A stretch of 42,069 bases of DNA, from positions 1 to 42,069 of IMG/VR virus record IMGVR_UViG_3300009551_000028; one strand, given 5' to 3'. Positions 22,956 through 30,731 of the stretch are shown in pieces (within the stretch, counting starts at the first letter, position 1; each line of letters begins with the position of its first letter). The DNA comes from a virus. The notes under the pieces were generated by a model. That model saw only the letters and a list, made by a program, of their open reading frames with translations, had not been told where the DNA came from and did not search any database. The position numbers and the translations under genes were made by a program.

Positions 22956-23092
22956 GCCCCGGCGACATCATTGCCATCATTGGAGCCACGGCGGCCGCGA
23001 TCGTCTCGATCATCACGGCGTTCCGGCAGTCCGCCAACCATCAGGAAACCAAGGACAAGCTGGACGCCATCCACAAGGATGTGAACCAATAG
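22952..23092 (+). CDS. Small one-span membrane protein, holin candidate (46 aa)
   Basis: Hydrophobic segment of Gly, Ala and Ile (residues 5-24), then an amphipathic, charged tail (TKDKLDAIHKDVNQ). This is the layout of small holins or pinholins. ATGA overlap with the membrane gene before. Together with 21893 and 22587 it makes a membrane cluster after the tail genes, where lysis genes commonly lie. Confidence 0.55.
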   Translation: MSPGDIIAIIGATAAAIVSIITAFRQSANHQETKDKLDAIHKDVNQ

Positions 23093-23096
23093 GCCC

Positions 23097-23498
23097 ATGC
23101 TGCGCCGTAAAGCCCCGCTACGCCGTTCTGGCTTCCGAAAGCCACAGGACAGCGGACAACCCCAGAAAACCCAGCCGCGGGCTTCCTTATCACGGGAAAA
23201 GGGCATCCGGAGAGTGAGCGAGAAGCGCCAGCGGCAAAACCGGCAGTACGCAGAGGTTCGGAAGTCCTTTATGGCCGAGCACCCGGATTGCCATAGCTGC
23301 GGGCGGCCAGCCGAGCACCTCCACCACAGCCGGGGCCGCAACGGGAGCCTGCTGACGGACACGCGATTCTTTATGGCGCTGTGTGGAACATGCCATGAGG
23401 CGGTACACCAGAACCCCAGAGAGGCAAGGGAGCGCGGACTACTCAGCAGCGCGGCGGACTGGAACACAGTCCCGAAAGAAAAATACGCTCTGGCGTAA
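23097..23498 (+). CDS. HNH-type endonuclease-like protein (133 aa)
   Basis: A basic N-terminal third is followed by a zinc/HNH motif: CHSC (Cys65, Cys68), HH (76-77), CGTCH (Cys96, Cys99, His100) and a later His. Such proteins in phages are NinG-like or HNH nucleases used in recombination or packaging. The stop codon TAA (23496-23498) coincides with the edge of the operator palindrome at 23483-23498. Confidence 0.65.
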   Translation: MLRRKAPLRRSGFRKPQDSGQPQKTQPRASLSREKGIRRVSEKRQRQNRQYAEVRKSFMAEHPDCHSCGRPAEHLHHSRGRNGSLLTDTRFFMALCGTCHEAVHQNPREARERGLLSSAADWNTVPKEKYALA

Positions 23499-23501
23499 AA
23501 T
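23483..23501 (+). promoter_or_regulatory. Operator ATACGC-TCTG-GCGTAA with -10 TAAAAT
   Basis: Same palindrome as the other six, one mismatch at its left end. TAAAAT (23496-23501) is a good -10 box, but the -35 (CGAAAG at 23473) is poor. It overlaps the stop codon of the HNH gene. A second TTGACG follows at 23507. Confidence 0.55.
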
Positions 23502-23504
23502 AAT

Positions 23505-23536
23505 CGTTGACGACAACGAGCCGGATCGGTTACACG
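23505..23536 (+). promoter_or_regulatory. Second promoter candidate for the recombination operon
   Basis: TCGTTG-ACGA-CAACGA is a perfect inverted repeat (23504-23519) around TTGACG (23507-23512). After 17 bp comes TTACAC (23530-23535), a weak -10 box. The ATG at 23547 is in the CGTTATG context. This is another case where the -35 box is at the centre of an inverted repeat with different arms. Confidence 0.45.
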
Positions 23537-23546
23537 ATGCGGCGTT

Positions 23547-23903
23547 ATGAGAGACGACATCAAAGCCGAAGACGCCACGGCCACCCAAGTTGGCGACATT
23601 ACGGAGAAACAAGTACGTGCTTTTCTGCTCGGGGTTGCGGAGCGCCTCCTGCAATTCATTCCCGGCAACGGGTTGATCATGGTGCGCCCCGAGGTCAGCT
23701 TGTTCGGGAGCGGGAACGACACGATCAACTGGACCATCTATGCGGCGGGTGGAGATCACGAATCGGCCAACCGCCTCGAAGACGCGTTCAACGCCCAAGT
23801 CTTTAAGATGAATCCCAAGTTCATCGCGGAGCGCCTGCGCAAAGAGGCGCAAGATAAGATCGCCCAAGCCGAAAAACTCGAAGCCAATGAACCCGCCCAA
23901 TAG
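23547..23903 (+). CDS. Hypothetical early protein (118 aa)
   Basis: Central domain with beta strands (VRPEVSLFGSGN, INWTIYAAGG), and helical ends, the last strongly charged. First gene of the operator-controlled recombination operon; overlaps the next gene by 17 bases. No family recognised. Confidence 0.65.
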   Translation: MRDDIKAEDATATQVGDITEKQVRAFLLGVAERLLQFIPGNGLIMVRPEVSLFGSGNDTINWTIYAAGGDHESANRLEDAFNAQVFKMNPKFIAERLRKEAQDKIAQAEKLEANEPAQ

Positions 23904-24861
23904 CCAACTCGCCATCCTGCAACCCTCCGAACTCGTTCGGCAGTCCACTGACATCGCCAATCTTTGTAAGGAGGTGGTGCTTCGGACGGCGAAGAAGATC
24001 GGAGACCGCAAGTTCCTTCCCGTCGAAGCGTGGATGACCGTCGCCACCGCGCACGGCTGTATCGCCAGCGCCCGCGAAGTCGAACGCGTGGAGGGCGGAT
24101 TCCGTGCCGTGGCTGAAATCCGCCGCATGAGCGACGGCGTTGTGCTGAGCACAGCAGAGGGCTACGTTGGAGAAGACGAGCCCGTGTGGTTTGGCGGACC
24201 GGGGAAGAAGTACAATCCTCGAACCAAACGCACGGAGGACTGCATTTACCCAAAGCGGGCCGACTACGCGATCCGCTCCATGTGCAGCACGCGGGCTGTC
24301 TCAAAGGCATGCCGAACGGCCTTCGCGCACGTCGTCGTGCTGATGAATGCCGGATTGGCGACGACGCCGGCAGAGGAAGTGCCGGATGGCGGCTTCGACA
24401 ACCAACACGATCCCGTCGAGCATCACGCCAACGAGCGCGAGGAAGCCAGCAACGCGGCCGCAACCATCAAGGATTGGCGCACGACCGAGATCCACTTTGG
24501 CAAGAAGAAGGGCACACCGCTCGCCAAGCTGGATGTCTCTTCGGTCCGCTGGTACCGCGACAACGCCATCAAATCCGTGGAAGCCGGAAAGGCCAGCACC
24601 GACGACCGCCGGCTGTTGGCCGCGTGCGAGATGGCCCTACTTGAACTCAACCCGACGCCGGGAACCAAGCCTGCGGCCACGAACGCCAAGCGCCCGCACG
24701 ATCACCTTCGCTCCATGATGGAGTTCAACAACATCATGGAAGACGACCTGATCGCCGCCTGCCACAAGAACGGGATGAACTCCGACGTGGAGAAGATCGA
24801 ACAGATGACCGACGCGGAGGCCGAAAGCGCCATCAAGAACTTCGAAGAACTCTGCAAATGA
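23887..24861 (+). CDS. Putative single-strand annealing / Rad52-like recombination protein (324 aa)
   Basis: Residues 30-160 show a conserved-looking core: a CKEVVLRTAKKIGDRKFLPVEAW helix region, beta strands around AVAEIRRMSDG, then the helix SMCSTRAVSKACRTAF, which resembles the TRA..RALR helix of Rad52/Sak-type annealing proteins. The C-terminal half is low-complexity and helical. Its neighbours are an exonuclease and a nuclease, as in phage recombination modules. I could not confirm the family; other uses are possible. Confidence 0.45.
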   Translation: MNPPNSQLAILQPSELVRQSTDIANLCKEVVLRTAKKIGDRKFLPVEAWMTVATAHGCIASAREVERVEGGFRAVAEIRRMSDGVVLSTAEGYVGEDEPVWFGGPGKKYNPRTKRTEDCIYPKRADYAIRSMCSTRAVSKACRTAFAHVVVLMNAGLATTPAEEVPDGGFDNQHDPVEHHANEREEASNAAATIKDWRTTEIHFGKKKGTPLAKLDVSSVRWYRDNAIKSVEAGKASTDDRRLLAACEMALLELNPTPGTKPAATNAKRPHDHLRSMMEFNNIMEDDLIAACHKNGMNSDVEKIEQMTDAEAESAIKNFEELCK

Positions 24862-24953
24862 AATCACCCATCTGGAACCGCCAGCGCCTGATGTATGCCT
24901 TCGGCATCCCGGCGATCATCGTCTGGGCGTACCTCGCCTTTCGCAAGCAATGA
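24858..24953 (+). CDS. Small membrane peptide (31 aa)
   Basis: ATGA overlaps on both sides. A basic head (residues 1-10) and one hydrophobic segment (about 12-27, FGIPAIIVWAYLAF), then a basic end. Single-span inner-membrane peptide; role unknown. Confidence 0.55.
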   Translation: MKSPIWNRQRLMYAFGIPAIIVWAYLAFRKQ

Positions 24954-25165
24954 GCACAAAAATTTACATCGTATCCGACGACATCACCATGCGAGGAAAC
25001 TGGTGGGCTGAAGATGTTTCGTTCAGTACAGGCCTTGACTCCCGAGGCAACGCGATCACCAAAATCCGATTCGTCGGCGTCTTGGATGATCCGCACCTAT
25101 ACGGACAGACCACAGTCACGGTGAAACCCACCCGTCGCCGGGCCAAGAAAGGAAAACGGAAATGA
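24950..25165 (+). CDS. Hypothetical small protein (71 aa)
   Basis: Compact beta-rich body (KIYIVSDDI, TKIRFVGVLDD) and a very basic tail (RRRAKKGKRK), suggesting a nucleic-acid-associated protein. ATGA overlaps on both sides. No family recognised. Confidence 0.6.
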   Translation: MSTKIYIVSDDITMRGNWWAEDVSFSTGLDSRGNAITKIRFVGVLDDPHLYGQTTVTVKPTRRRAKKGKRK

Positions 25166-25887
25166 GCACGATCGTATTCGACATCGAGACATGCCCTCTA
25201 CCCTTGTCCGAACTCACAGCGGCCATCCCGCCCTTCGATTCCGAGGCGGTGAAGTATGGCAACGCCAAAGACCCCGAGAAGCGCGCGGCGATCCTCGCCA
25301 ATGCCGAGTCCAAGCACAGGACGGACTTCATTGAGAACGCGGCGCTGGACCCCAGGACGGGGCGGATCAAGGTCGCGGGCTTTCGGGACACGCAGACGGG
25401 AGAGAACACGCTCGTAATTCACGAGCCCGAAAGCCTTACCGGCATGGAGCAGATCGGAGAAGCAACCGTGCAATGGGTTCGGACATACCCAGCGTTCTTA
25501 TCGCATCTTCACATGCGCATAATGGCCGCCATGGCCATACGCGACAACCGCCTAATGGGATACTACATCCACGACTTCGACCTCCCCTTCCTGTTCCAGT
25601 CATCCTGGATGAACGGCGTCCCGGCCAACGTGCGCCACTACCGCAGGGGTCGCTACTGGAACGACAACATCGTAGACCTACGGGAGACATGGTGCTTCGG
25701 AGACCGCTACGCCGCCACTGGTGGCCTGGATGGGCTCGGGAAGCTGGTCGGGGCCAAGACGCGAAAGACCGGGGATGGGAATAACTTCCATATCCTCTTG
25801 GACCAAGACCCCAAGGCCGCGCTGGAATACGTGATCGCGGACCTGATGCAGACTGAGGAGATCGGGCGCGCGCTGGGGGAGATTTGA
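25162..25887 (+). CDS. DnaQ-like (DEDD) 3'-5' exonuclease (241 aa)
   Basis: Exo I motif VFDIETCPLP near the start (Asp7, Glu9), exo II around residues 131-139 (MGYYIHDFDLPFL) and exo III near the C-terminus (YVIADLMQTEEI). This is the pattern of the RNase H-fold exonuclease linked to family B polymerases. There is no polymerase in the window, so it probably acts in recombination or DNA end processing. Coupled by ATGA to the gene before. Confidence 0.8.
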   Translation: MSTIVFDIETCPLPLSELTAAIPPFDSEAVKYGNAKDPEKRAAILANAESKHRTDFIENAALDPRTGRIKVAGFRDTQTGENTLVIHEPESLTGMEQIGEATVQWVRTYPAFLSHLHMRIMAAMAIRDNRLMGYYIHDFDLPFLFQSSWMNGVPANVRHYRRGRYWNDNIVDLRETWCFGDRYAATGGLDGLGKLVGAKTRKTGDGNNFHILLDQDPKAALEYVIADLMQTEEIGRALGEI

Positions 25888-25888
25888 G

Positions 25889-26251
25889 ATGAAGCCCTAC
25901 GAAACATGGGGACTTACCGGAGCGCAGGCCAGAGCGATCTGGGAAGATCCGAACTGCGGACAAGACATATTCAAACTCTTCATTCCAAAACCAATGACAC
26001 CCGACTACACCAACGCCATCGCCGACCTACTGACGGTCGCCACCCTTGCGAAACCCGAGGTCAAGAAAGCCGCCATGCTGGCGATCCTAAAGTTCTATTT
26101 CCCGTCGTCGGGAGAGACCCCGGCTGTCTTCCGGAACATGAAGTCCAGCGAGATCGGACTGATCGTCCTTCCCGATGGTCAAGTCGAACGCTGGGAGGGC
26201 ATGACCTACCGCGGGACCTACGCCACCTACGAAGCCGCGATGAACCCATGA
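25889..26251 (+). CDS. Hypothetical protein (120 aa)
   Basis: Helical in the middle (AIADLLTVATLAKPEVKKAAMLAI) with beta strands at the end (IGLIVLPDGQVERWEG). No family recognised. ATGA overlap with the nuclease gene after it. Confidence 0.6.
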   Translation: MKPYETWGLTGAQARAIWEDPNCGQDIFKLFIPKPMTPDYTNAIADLLTVATLAKPEVKKAAMLAILKFYFPSSGETPAVFRNMKSSEIGLIVLPDGQVERWEGMTYRGTYATYEAAMNP

Positions 26252-26736
26252 GCGCCGAGATCGAAACGATCCAGCGGCCGCTCGCGCAGTGGCTACGGGA
26301 ACAAAAGATCCCGTTCATCAACCCTCGGTCGGACAAAGAAAGCGGGCTGCCCGTTGGATGGCCGGACTTCAGCATCTTCTTTCGTCCCGGCACGGATGCC
26401 AACGTCCAGGTCCTTTTCATCGAAACGAAGGACAAAGATACTCGGATCACCAAAGACCAAGAAAAGTGTCACGCCGACCTTCGTGCAGCGGGACACGTCG
26501 TAATCATCGCCAGGAGCCTCGCCAGTGCCGTTGAAGCCATCCAGCAATGGCAGACCACCGGAATCGTACGAAACGCGGCGCTAGGGCCATCCAAGGCGCA
26601 GGAATGGGCTATTGCCCAAGACGGCACGAACGGGGATTACCTGTTCCGCAAGACCCAAGATGGCAAATGGGCCAAGAACCGCCGCGCTACGATCGACGAT
26701 CTGGCCCAGCACCCACGCATTCACCTACAGAGATAG
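26248..26736 (+). CDS. VRR-NUC / PD-(D/E)XK nuclease (162 aa)
   Basis: GWPD (Asp40) and ETK (Glu59, Lys61) give the PD-ExK active site, followed by ITKDQEK, the Gln-containing helix of VRR-NUC proteins. Residues beyond 100 are an extra domain. Phage VRR-NUC proteins cut or process branched DNA and usually sit in replication/recombination modules, as here. Confidence 0.8.
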   Translation: MSAEIETIQRPLAQWLREQKIPFINPRSDKESGLPVGWPDFSIFFRPGTDANVQVLFIETKDKDTRITKDQEKCHADLRAAGHVVIIARSLASAVEAIQQWQTTGIVRNAALGPSKAQEWAIAQDGTNGDYLFRKTQDGKWAKNRRATIDDLAQHPRIHLQR

Positions 26737-26749
26737 CCAACCAACTCCA

Positions 26750-27871
26750 ATGAACCAACCGAACCAAACCCACCCATTCCATCTCGCCCTCGCCCGTGAT
26801 TGCGGGTGGCCGCTCGTGACCCGTGACGGGCGCAGGGCTGAAGTGCTGAAGTGGGAAAGCAAAAATGTCTTTCCTCTTATCGGCACTACTACCGTATTGT
26901 ACGACTTTCTAAATCCAGAACAGCCCCAGCAATGGAATTTAGATGGAGTCGCCAGACTGGAAAAGGTTGCCGATTCCGACATCTTTCTCTCCGCCGACTA
27001 TAGCGACCCCCGCGTCTGCGCCGCCGTGCAGGCCGCGCACGAGAAGCTGGGGATGCAGGTGAAATGGGGCCGATTCGGGGACGCAATGCTTGGCAGCAGC
27101 GCTCAGCAAAAGCCCGCGTTCCATTGGGAGTATTGTGACTACCGCCTCGCGATTCACCTGCCCGCTACCGTAGACTGCACCGCGCCGGGCCATAACCCGG
27201 ACCGGCTCGCGGTTTCGCAGGTGGGGCAGGGGTGGCGGTTGTTGGAGGAGGATGAGATTAAAGATCGAGAAGCAACTCCACATATCCAATCGTGGGAAAA
27301 CAAAACCTATTGGAACCCAGCTCCATTTATGGGCTCTTGCTGTGGCATTACCTACCGCACCCGCCTCTCCCGCGAAGCCCTCGCGAAGCTGGACCGGCCC
27401 GCATTCGACCCGCGCAACATCCCCGGCTTTCGCCCGCTGTTGCCCACGGAGCGCAACCACCGGGACGACTTCACCGAGGCGGATCTGCCGGAGGGGTGGA
27501 GGCCTTTGTTAAAAGGAGAGCATGTAGAAGATGGAGTAGATGAATGGGGGCAGGACGGTCACTTTGAAAAGGCAGACGGGTGGTCCGGATACGAAAGTCT
27601 CCCAGACTGGGCGATCAAAGGTTGCTTTATTCGCACCCGCCGCCCGCTCCCCTCGCCGCCCAAGTTCGTCCCGTGGGATTTCGAGACGGGGCCGATGATG
27701 GTGAAGGTTCGCCAGAAAGGAACGCAGTGCAAAGGGGTGGCATATATTACTCTCACTGGGTATTCGGTTCAGATGGCGGATTGCGACTACTCGATGGAGA
27801 CCTTCGAATCGCTGCTGAAGAACTTCGTCCAACTGGACGGATCGCCTTGCGGACAACTTCAACAACCCTAA
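26750..27871 (+). CDS. Hypothetical protein with repeated WRxL motifs (373 aa)
   Basis: Two repeats with the pattern GW-R-L-GE (GQGWRLLEEDEI and PEGWRPLLKGEHVE) resemble repeat modules in large phage accessory proteins of unknown role. It also has three Cys near residue 200. The start is at 26750 after a CCAACCAACTCCA leader; upstream codons overlap the nuclease gene. Function unknown. Confidence 0.65.
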   Translation: MNQPNQTHPFHLALARDCGWPLVTRDGRRAEVLKWESKNVFPLIGTTTVLYDFLNPEQPQQWNLDGVARLEKVADSDIFLSADYSDPRVCAAVQAAHEKLGMQVKWGRFGDAMLGSSAQQKPAFHWEYCDYRLAIHLPATVDCTAPGHNPDRLAVSQVGQGWRLLEEDEIKDREATPHIQSWENKTYWNPAPFMGSCCGITYRTRLSREALAKLDRPAFDPRNIPGFRPLLPTERNHRDDFTEADLPEGWRPLLKGEHVEDGVDEWGQDGHFEKADGWSGYESLPDWAIKGCFIRTRRPLPSPPKFVPWDFETGPMMVKVRQKGTQCKGVAYITLTGYSVQMADCDYSMETFESLLKNFVQLDGSPCGQLQQP

Positions 27872-27876
27872 ACCCC

Positions 27877-28181
27877 ATGTATACTATCACCATCACCCAT
27901 ACACCGCAGATACCCCACGATCAGCTTATGGAGATTCGTCCGGCTCAAGATATCGGCGTTCCGGTTGAAGCGACGCCGCAGGTCAACGAAGTGGCGAGTG
28001 TATCGGTCGCCACGCTGGACATGCCGCCGCTGATGGCGCTCCTTTACCGGACCCCGAGGGCAATATGGCGAACAAGGTGGGCGCAAGGACCGTTGAGCAA
28101 TATGCACGGTATACTATTTCCGCCACCGCCGCCCAACGCTGCGAGGCCTTCCTGCGCACGGTCGGGAGGTGGGAGCAATGA
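27877..28181 (+). pseudogene. Hypothetical protein, frame broken or frameshifted (about 28050)
   Basis: The first part is open from ATG 27877 and reads like protein (residues to about PPLMALLYRTP). In that frame the rest looks non-coding and runs into the next gene. In the -1 frame, from about 28053, it reads like protein again (EGNMANKVGARTVEQYARYT onward) and ends at TGA 28179-28181, overlapping the next ATG. One missing base near the C-run at 28052-28055, an assembly error, or a real -1 frameshift would explain it. The product would be about 101 residues. Confidence 0.5.
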
Positions 28182-28381
28182 ACCCCACCCTCCAAAAGGT
28201 CGCCGCCTTCCTACCGACCCTGATGCGCAACATCATCCCCGTCCCAAGTGGTCCCGGCTACGTGCTGGAACTGGAGGGCTCGGAGATCGACGCCCTGCAG
28301 GAACTAGCCCACAAGCTCCAGACTGCCCGCTATTGGGAACGCTATAGCCAAACGGAACCCCTGACCCTAATGAACCAATGA
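28178..28381 (+). CDS. Hypothetical small protein (67 aa)
   Basis: Residues 1-60 are amphipathic, with a helix in residues 35-52 (IDALQELAHKLQTARYWER). ATGA junction with the -1 frame of the preceding broken gene. A leftward reading from a GTG at 28169 is possible but less likely. Role unknown. Confidence 0.55.
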   Translation: MNPTLQKVAAFLPTLMRNIIPVPSGPGYVLELEGSEIDALQELAHKLQTARYWERYSQTEPLTLMNQ

Positions 28382-28400
28382 AGATCACGGGTAACACCTC

Positions 28401-29774
28401 ATGTCCCAATCCCCACGCCTCAAAGCCGAAGATGTCCTGACCCGCGTCCGAGCGTTCCTGCACGGCAACCCCAACCTGACCGACGTTTGGCCCATGGACG
28501 AGCGGGCCGAGAAAGCCGTGGTCGGCGGACTATTCGCTCTACCCAAGGAATGCGCGGCCATCCTGACCACCAAGGGAGTGACGGCCGATTACTTCTACGA
28601 TCCGAAGTGTCAGATCGTCGCCAAGGCGATCATCGAACTCCTAAACAGCGGTGTCGCGGTGGACTTCATCACCCTCACCAACAAGCTCACGGCCTCGAAG
28701 CACATCGAGGGCGTCGGGATCCCCTTCCTGCACGAACTGACCGGGGACTACACGGGGATCAACTTCAACCACCACCTTGAGATCGTGATCGAGAAGTACG
28801 CACTACGCTACGGAGCCATGACGGGCATAGCCATCGCGGGCCGGTGCATGGAACGCCAGGACGACTTCAAGACGCTGTTGACCGAGCTCCAGCGCATGGC
28901 CGTACACGTCGCAGGGATTGGCAGCAAGGCGTCCGATCTCCAAATTCGTGACCAAGTGGCGGCCCTGATCAACAAACGCCTACAGGACGCCAATCCGGGG
29001 CTGGAAGGGCTATCGACACACATCCCCGAACTGGACCAGTACACGGGCGGCATCCGAGACGGACATCTCGTGATGCTGGCTGGGCATGGGAAGAACAAGA
29101 AGAGCAGCGGCAGCGGCAAGACGACGTTCGCCACCGACATCTTCCGCCACATGATCCATGAGCACCAGCGCCCGGCCATCATGCTTGAGATGGAGATGAA
29201 CGCCGAGGATCTGATCTACCGGATGGTATCCGCCTGGAGCGGGATCCCCTGCAAACACATCACCCAAAAGCGCGTCAACGACGACCAGGAGAAAGTCATT
29301 GCCGACTGGCTGGCATGGCTGGCCAGCACCAAGGCGAAGATTGAGGACAGCGGACGGATGACACTCTCCCAAGTCACCATGAAGCTCCGAGCCTTCAAGG
29401 CCAACAACCCAGCGGCCAAGCTGGCGGTGATCGACTACTTCCAACTGATCGAACTCCCCGGACGCAAGGAGTGGAGCGTGGCCCAAATCTCCAAGGAGAA
29501 ATCCAACACCCTGAAGGGACTGGCCCGCGAACTCGGGATGTGCATCATTGCCCTGTCTCAGCTCAACAAGGCGGGAGACGCAGCGGAAGGGAAGGTCCTG
29601 CACGAAGACGCCGATTCCGTTTGGATCGTGGAACACGATGACGACGGGGCGTTCCTGAAGCTGGACAAGAACCGCCACGGAGACGACCGGGACGAGGACG
29701 GGAATCAGGTCCGCATCCCGCTCCAGCACGACCGGGAGTGTGTGAGATTTTTACCCGTGCCGAAGAAAATGTAA
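28401..29774 (+). CDS. dnaB: DnaB-type replicative helicase (457 aa)
   Basis: N-terminal domain (residues 30-150) with the DERAEKAVVGGLF and ITLTNKL features of DnaB, a linker, then the RecA-like motor: P-loop SGSGKTTF (residues about 236-243), Walker B VIDYFQLI (about 342-349), and SQLNKA. The P-loop is preceded by an unusual stretch (GHGKNKKSS), so the A motif differs from the usual GxPxxGKT. It unwinds the replication fork on the lagging strand. No primase or polymerase is visible, so the phage must borrow these from the host. Confidence 0.85.
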   Translation: MSQSPRLKAEDVLTRVRAFLHGNPNLTDVWPMDERAEKAVVGGLFALPKECAAILTTKGVTADYFYDPKCQIVAKAIIELLNSGVAVDFITLTNKLTASKHIEGVGIPFLHELTGDYTGINFNHHLEIVIEKYALRYGAMTGIAIAGRCMERQDDFKTLLTELQRMAVHVAGIGSKASDLQIRDQVAALINKRLQDANPGLEGLSTHIPELDQYTGGIRDGHLVMLAGHGKNKKSSGSGKTTFATDIFRHMIHEHQRPAIMLEMEMNAEDLIYRMVSAWSGIPCKHITQKRVNDDQEKVIADWLAWLASTKAKIEDSGRMTLSQVTMKLRAFKANNPAAKLAVIDYFQLIELPGRKEWSVAQISKEKSNTLKGLARELGMCIIALSQLNKAGDAAEGKVLHEDADSVWIVEHDDDGAFLKLDKNRHGDDRDEDGNQVRIPLQHDRECVRFLPVPKKM

Positions 29775-29792
29775 GAAAGACGAAAATAGTTC

Positions 29793-29820
29793 TTGCGTTA
29801 ATTACGCCGTAGCGTAAAAA
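29793..29820 (+). promoter_or_regulatory. Family B promoter and operator
   Basis: TTGCGT (29793-29798), 16 bp, TAAAAA (29815-29820). The operator TTACGC-CGTA-GCGTAA is at 29802-29817. The ATG at 29830 follows in CTCGTTATG. Bases 29792-29817 are repeated identically at 38934-38959. Confidence 0.65.
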
Positions 29821-29829
29821 GGTCTCGTT

Positions 29830-30156
29830 ATGACAACGCTTACTGAACTTCCGAAAGCCGTAGAATCCGTCGTCCAAGTGGTCCTCGATTACACCAAGTT
29901 GGACGGCACGCGCGCCGCGAAAATCTTCAACGCCACCACCGAGACTGACGGAATGGAAAGGGCACAGGCTGCCATTGCCAAGGTCAAGGCCGCCAATCCC
30001 AGCCACGACATGCAGGAAACGCTGCGGGTTGTCGCGGCGCTGGTGGTGAAGCGCAAGCACATGACTCGCGCCCAGCTTCGCAGCGAGATGGCCCAGCAAG
30101 CGTATTTCAGCCGCACAGCCCCGAACTGCGGGCGCGCCCTGGGGTATGATTGCTAA
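29830..30156 (+). CDS. Hypothetical protein (108 aa)
   Basis: Helical, with Lys and Arg in the last third. First gene of an operator-controlled unit. No family recognised. Two Cys near the end. Confidence 0.65.
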   Translation: MTTLTELPKAVESVVQVVLDYTKLDGTRAAKIFNATTETDGMERAQAAIAKVKAANPSHDMQETLRVVAALVVKRKHMTRAQLRSEMAQQAYFSRTAPNCGRALGYDC

Positions 30157-30161
30157 ATTTT

Positions 30162-30425
30162 ATGAGCACTACTGACACTAAAACCCTGATGAAGCGGATC
30201 GACTCTGCCATCAAGGGCCACCAAGACCCACCGGAACGGCATCGCCAGTTCGCCACCGCGATCTTCCCAGAGAAGCCGGAGAACATCGCCATCATTCGCG
30301 CCCACGAGTACCGGAGGGGAGACAAGACCCCGATCCAGTACGACGTGGTGAGTCGGATCGTGGCGTGGGCGGCCCGCTTTGCTAAGAACCGCAAGCCTTC
30401 CCGCCAACGGGAGAAAACCAAGTAG
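30162..30425 (+). CDS. Hypothetical small basic protein (87 aa)
   Basis: ATG 30162 is preferred to the TTG at 30150, which overlaps the gene before. Charged throughout and basic at the end (KNRKPSRQREKTK). Possibly DNA- or RNA-binding. No family recognised. Confidence 0.6.
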   Translation: MSTTDTKTLMKRIDSAIKGHQDPPERHRQFATAIFPEKPENIAIIRAHEYRRGDKTPIQYDVVSRIVAWAARFAKNRKPSRQREKTK

Positions 30426-30427
30426 CC

Positions 30428-30571
30428 ATGCGCCACCTTTCCTCTGCCTTGGTCTTCATCGCTGGTTTGGCGGCCCTACTGTGGCTCTGCCACCAGAATC
30501 ACGAGATCGTCGGCGTTATCGTCTTCATCGCCTGCGCACTTCACGCCGAAGCAATTTGTGCATCCAAATAA
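30428..30571 (+). CDS. Small two-span membrane protein (47 aa)
   Basis: Two hydrophobic stretches (residues 5-20 and 27-44) with a short polar turn (CHQNHE). Four Cys/His near the turn and the C-terminus. Starts two bases after the previous stop. Role unknown. Confidence 0.5.
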   Translation: MRHLSSALVFIAGLAALLWLCHQNHEIVGVIVFIACALHAEAICASK

Positions 30572-30584
30572 CCAACCAACCCAA

Positions 30585-30731
30585 ATGCAACACATCGACA
30601 GCCGAGGCGTCACTTACGAAGTGACACAATACCCCGATCGCACACGCCGACGCATCAGCGATCGGCCGGTGGACATCAAGCGGGCCATGAGCAACGCCAG
30701 CCGGCGAGCCAAGGAAAGGAGCATGAAGTGA
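30585..30731 (+). CDS. Hypothetical small basic protein (48 aa)
   Basis: Very basic C-terminal half (RAMSNASRRAKERSMK). Leader CCAACCAACCCAA before the ATG, no Shine-Dalgarno sequence. Ends in a GTGA overlap with the regulator gene. No family recognised. Confidence 0.55.
   Translation: MQHIDSRGVTYEVTQYPDRTRRRISDRPVDIKRAMSNASRRAKERSMK

Noticed and set aside
28375-28440. 20-codon ORF starting at 28377
   Set aside because: It overlaps the start of the DnaB gene out of frame and has no independent support.
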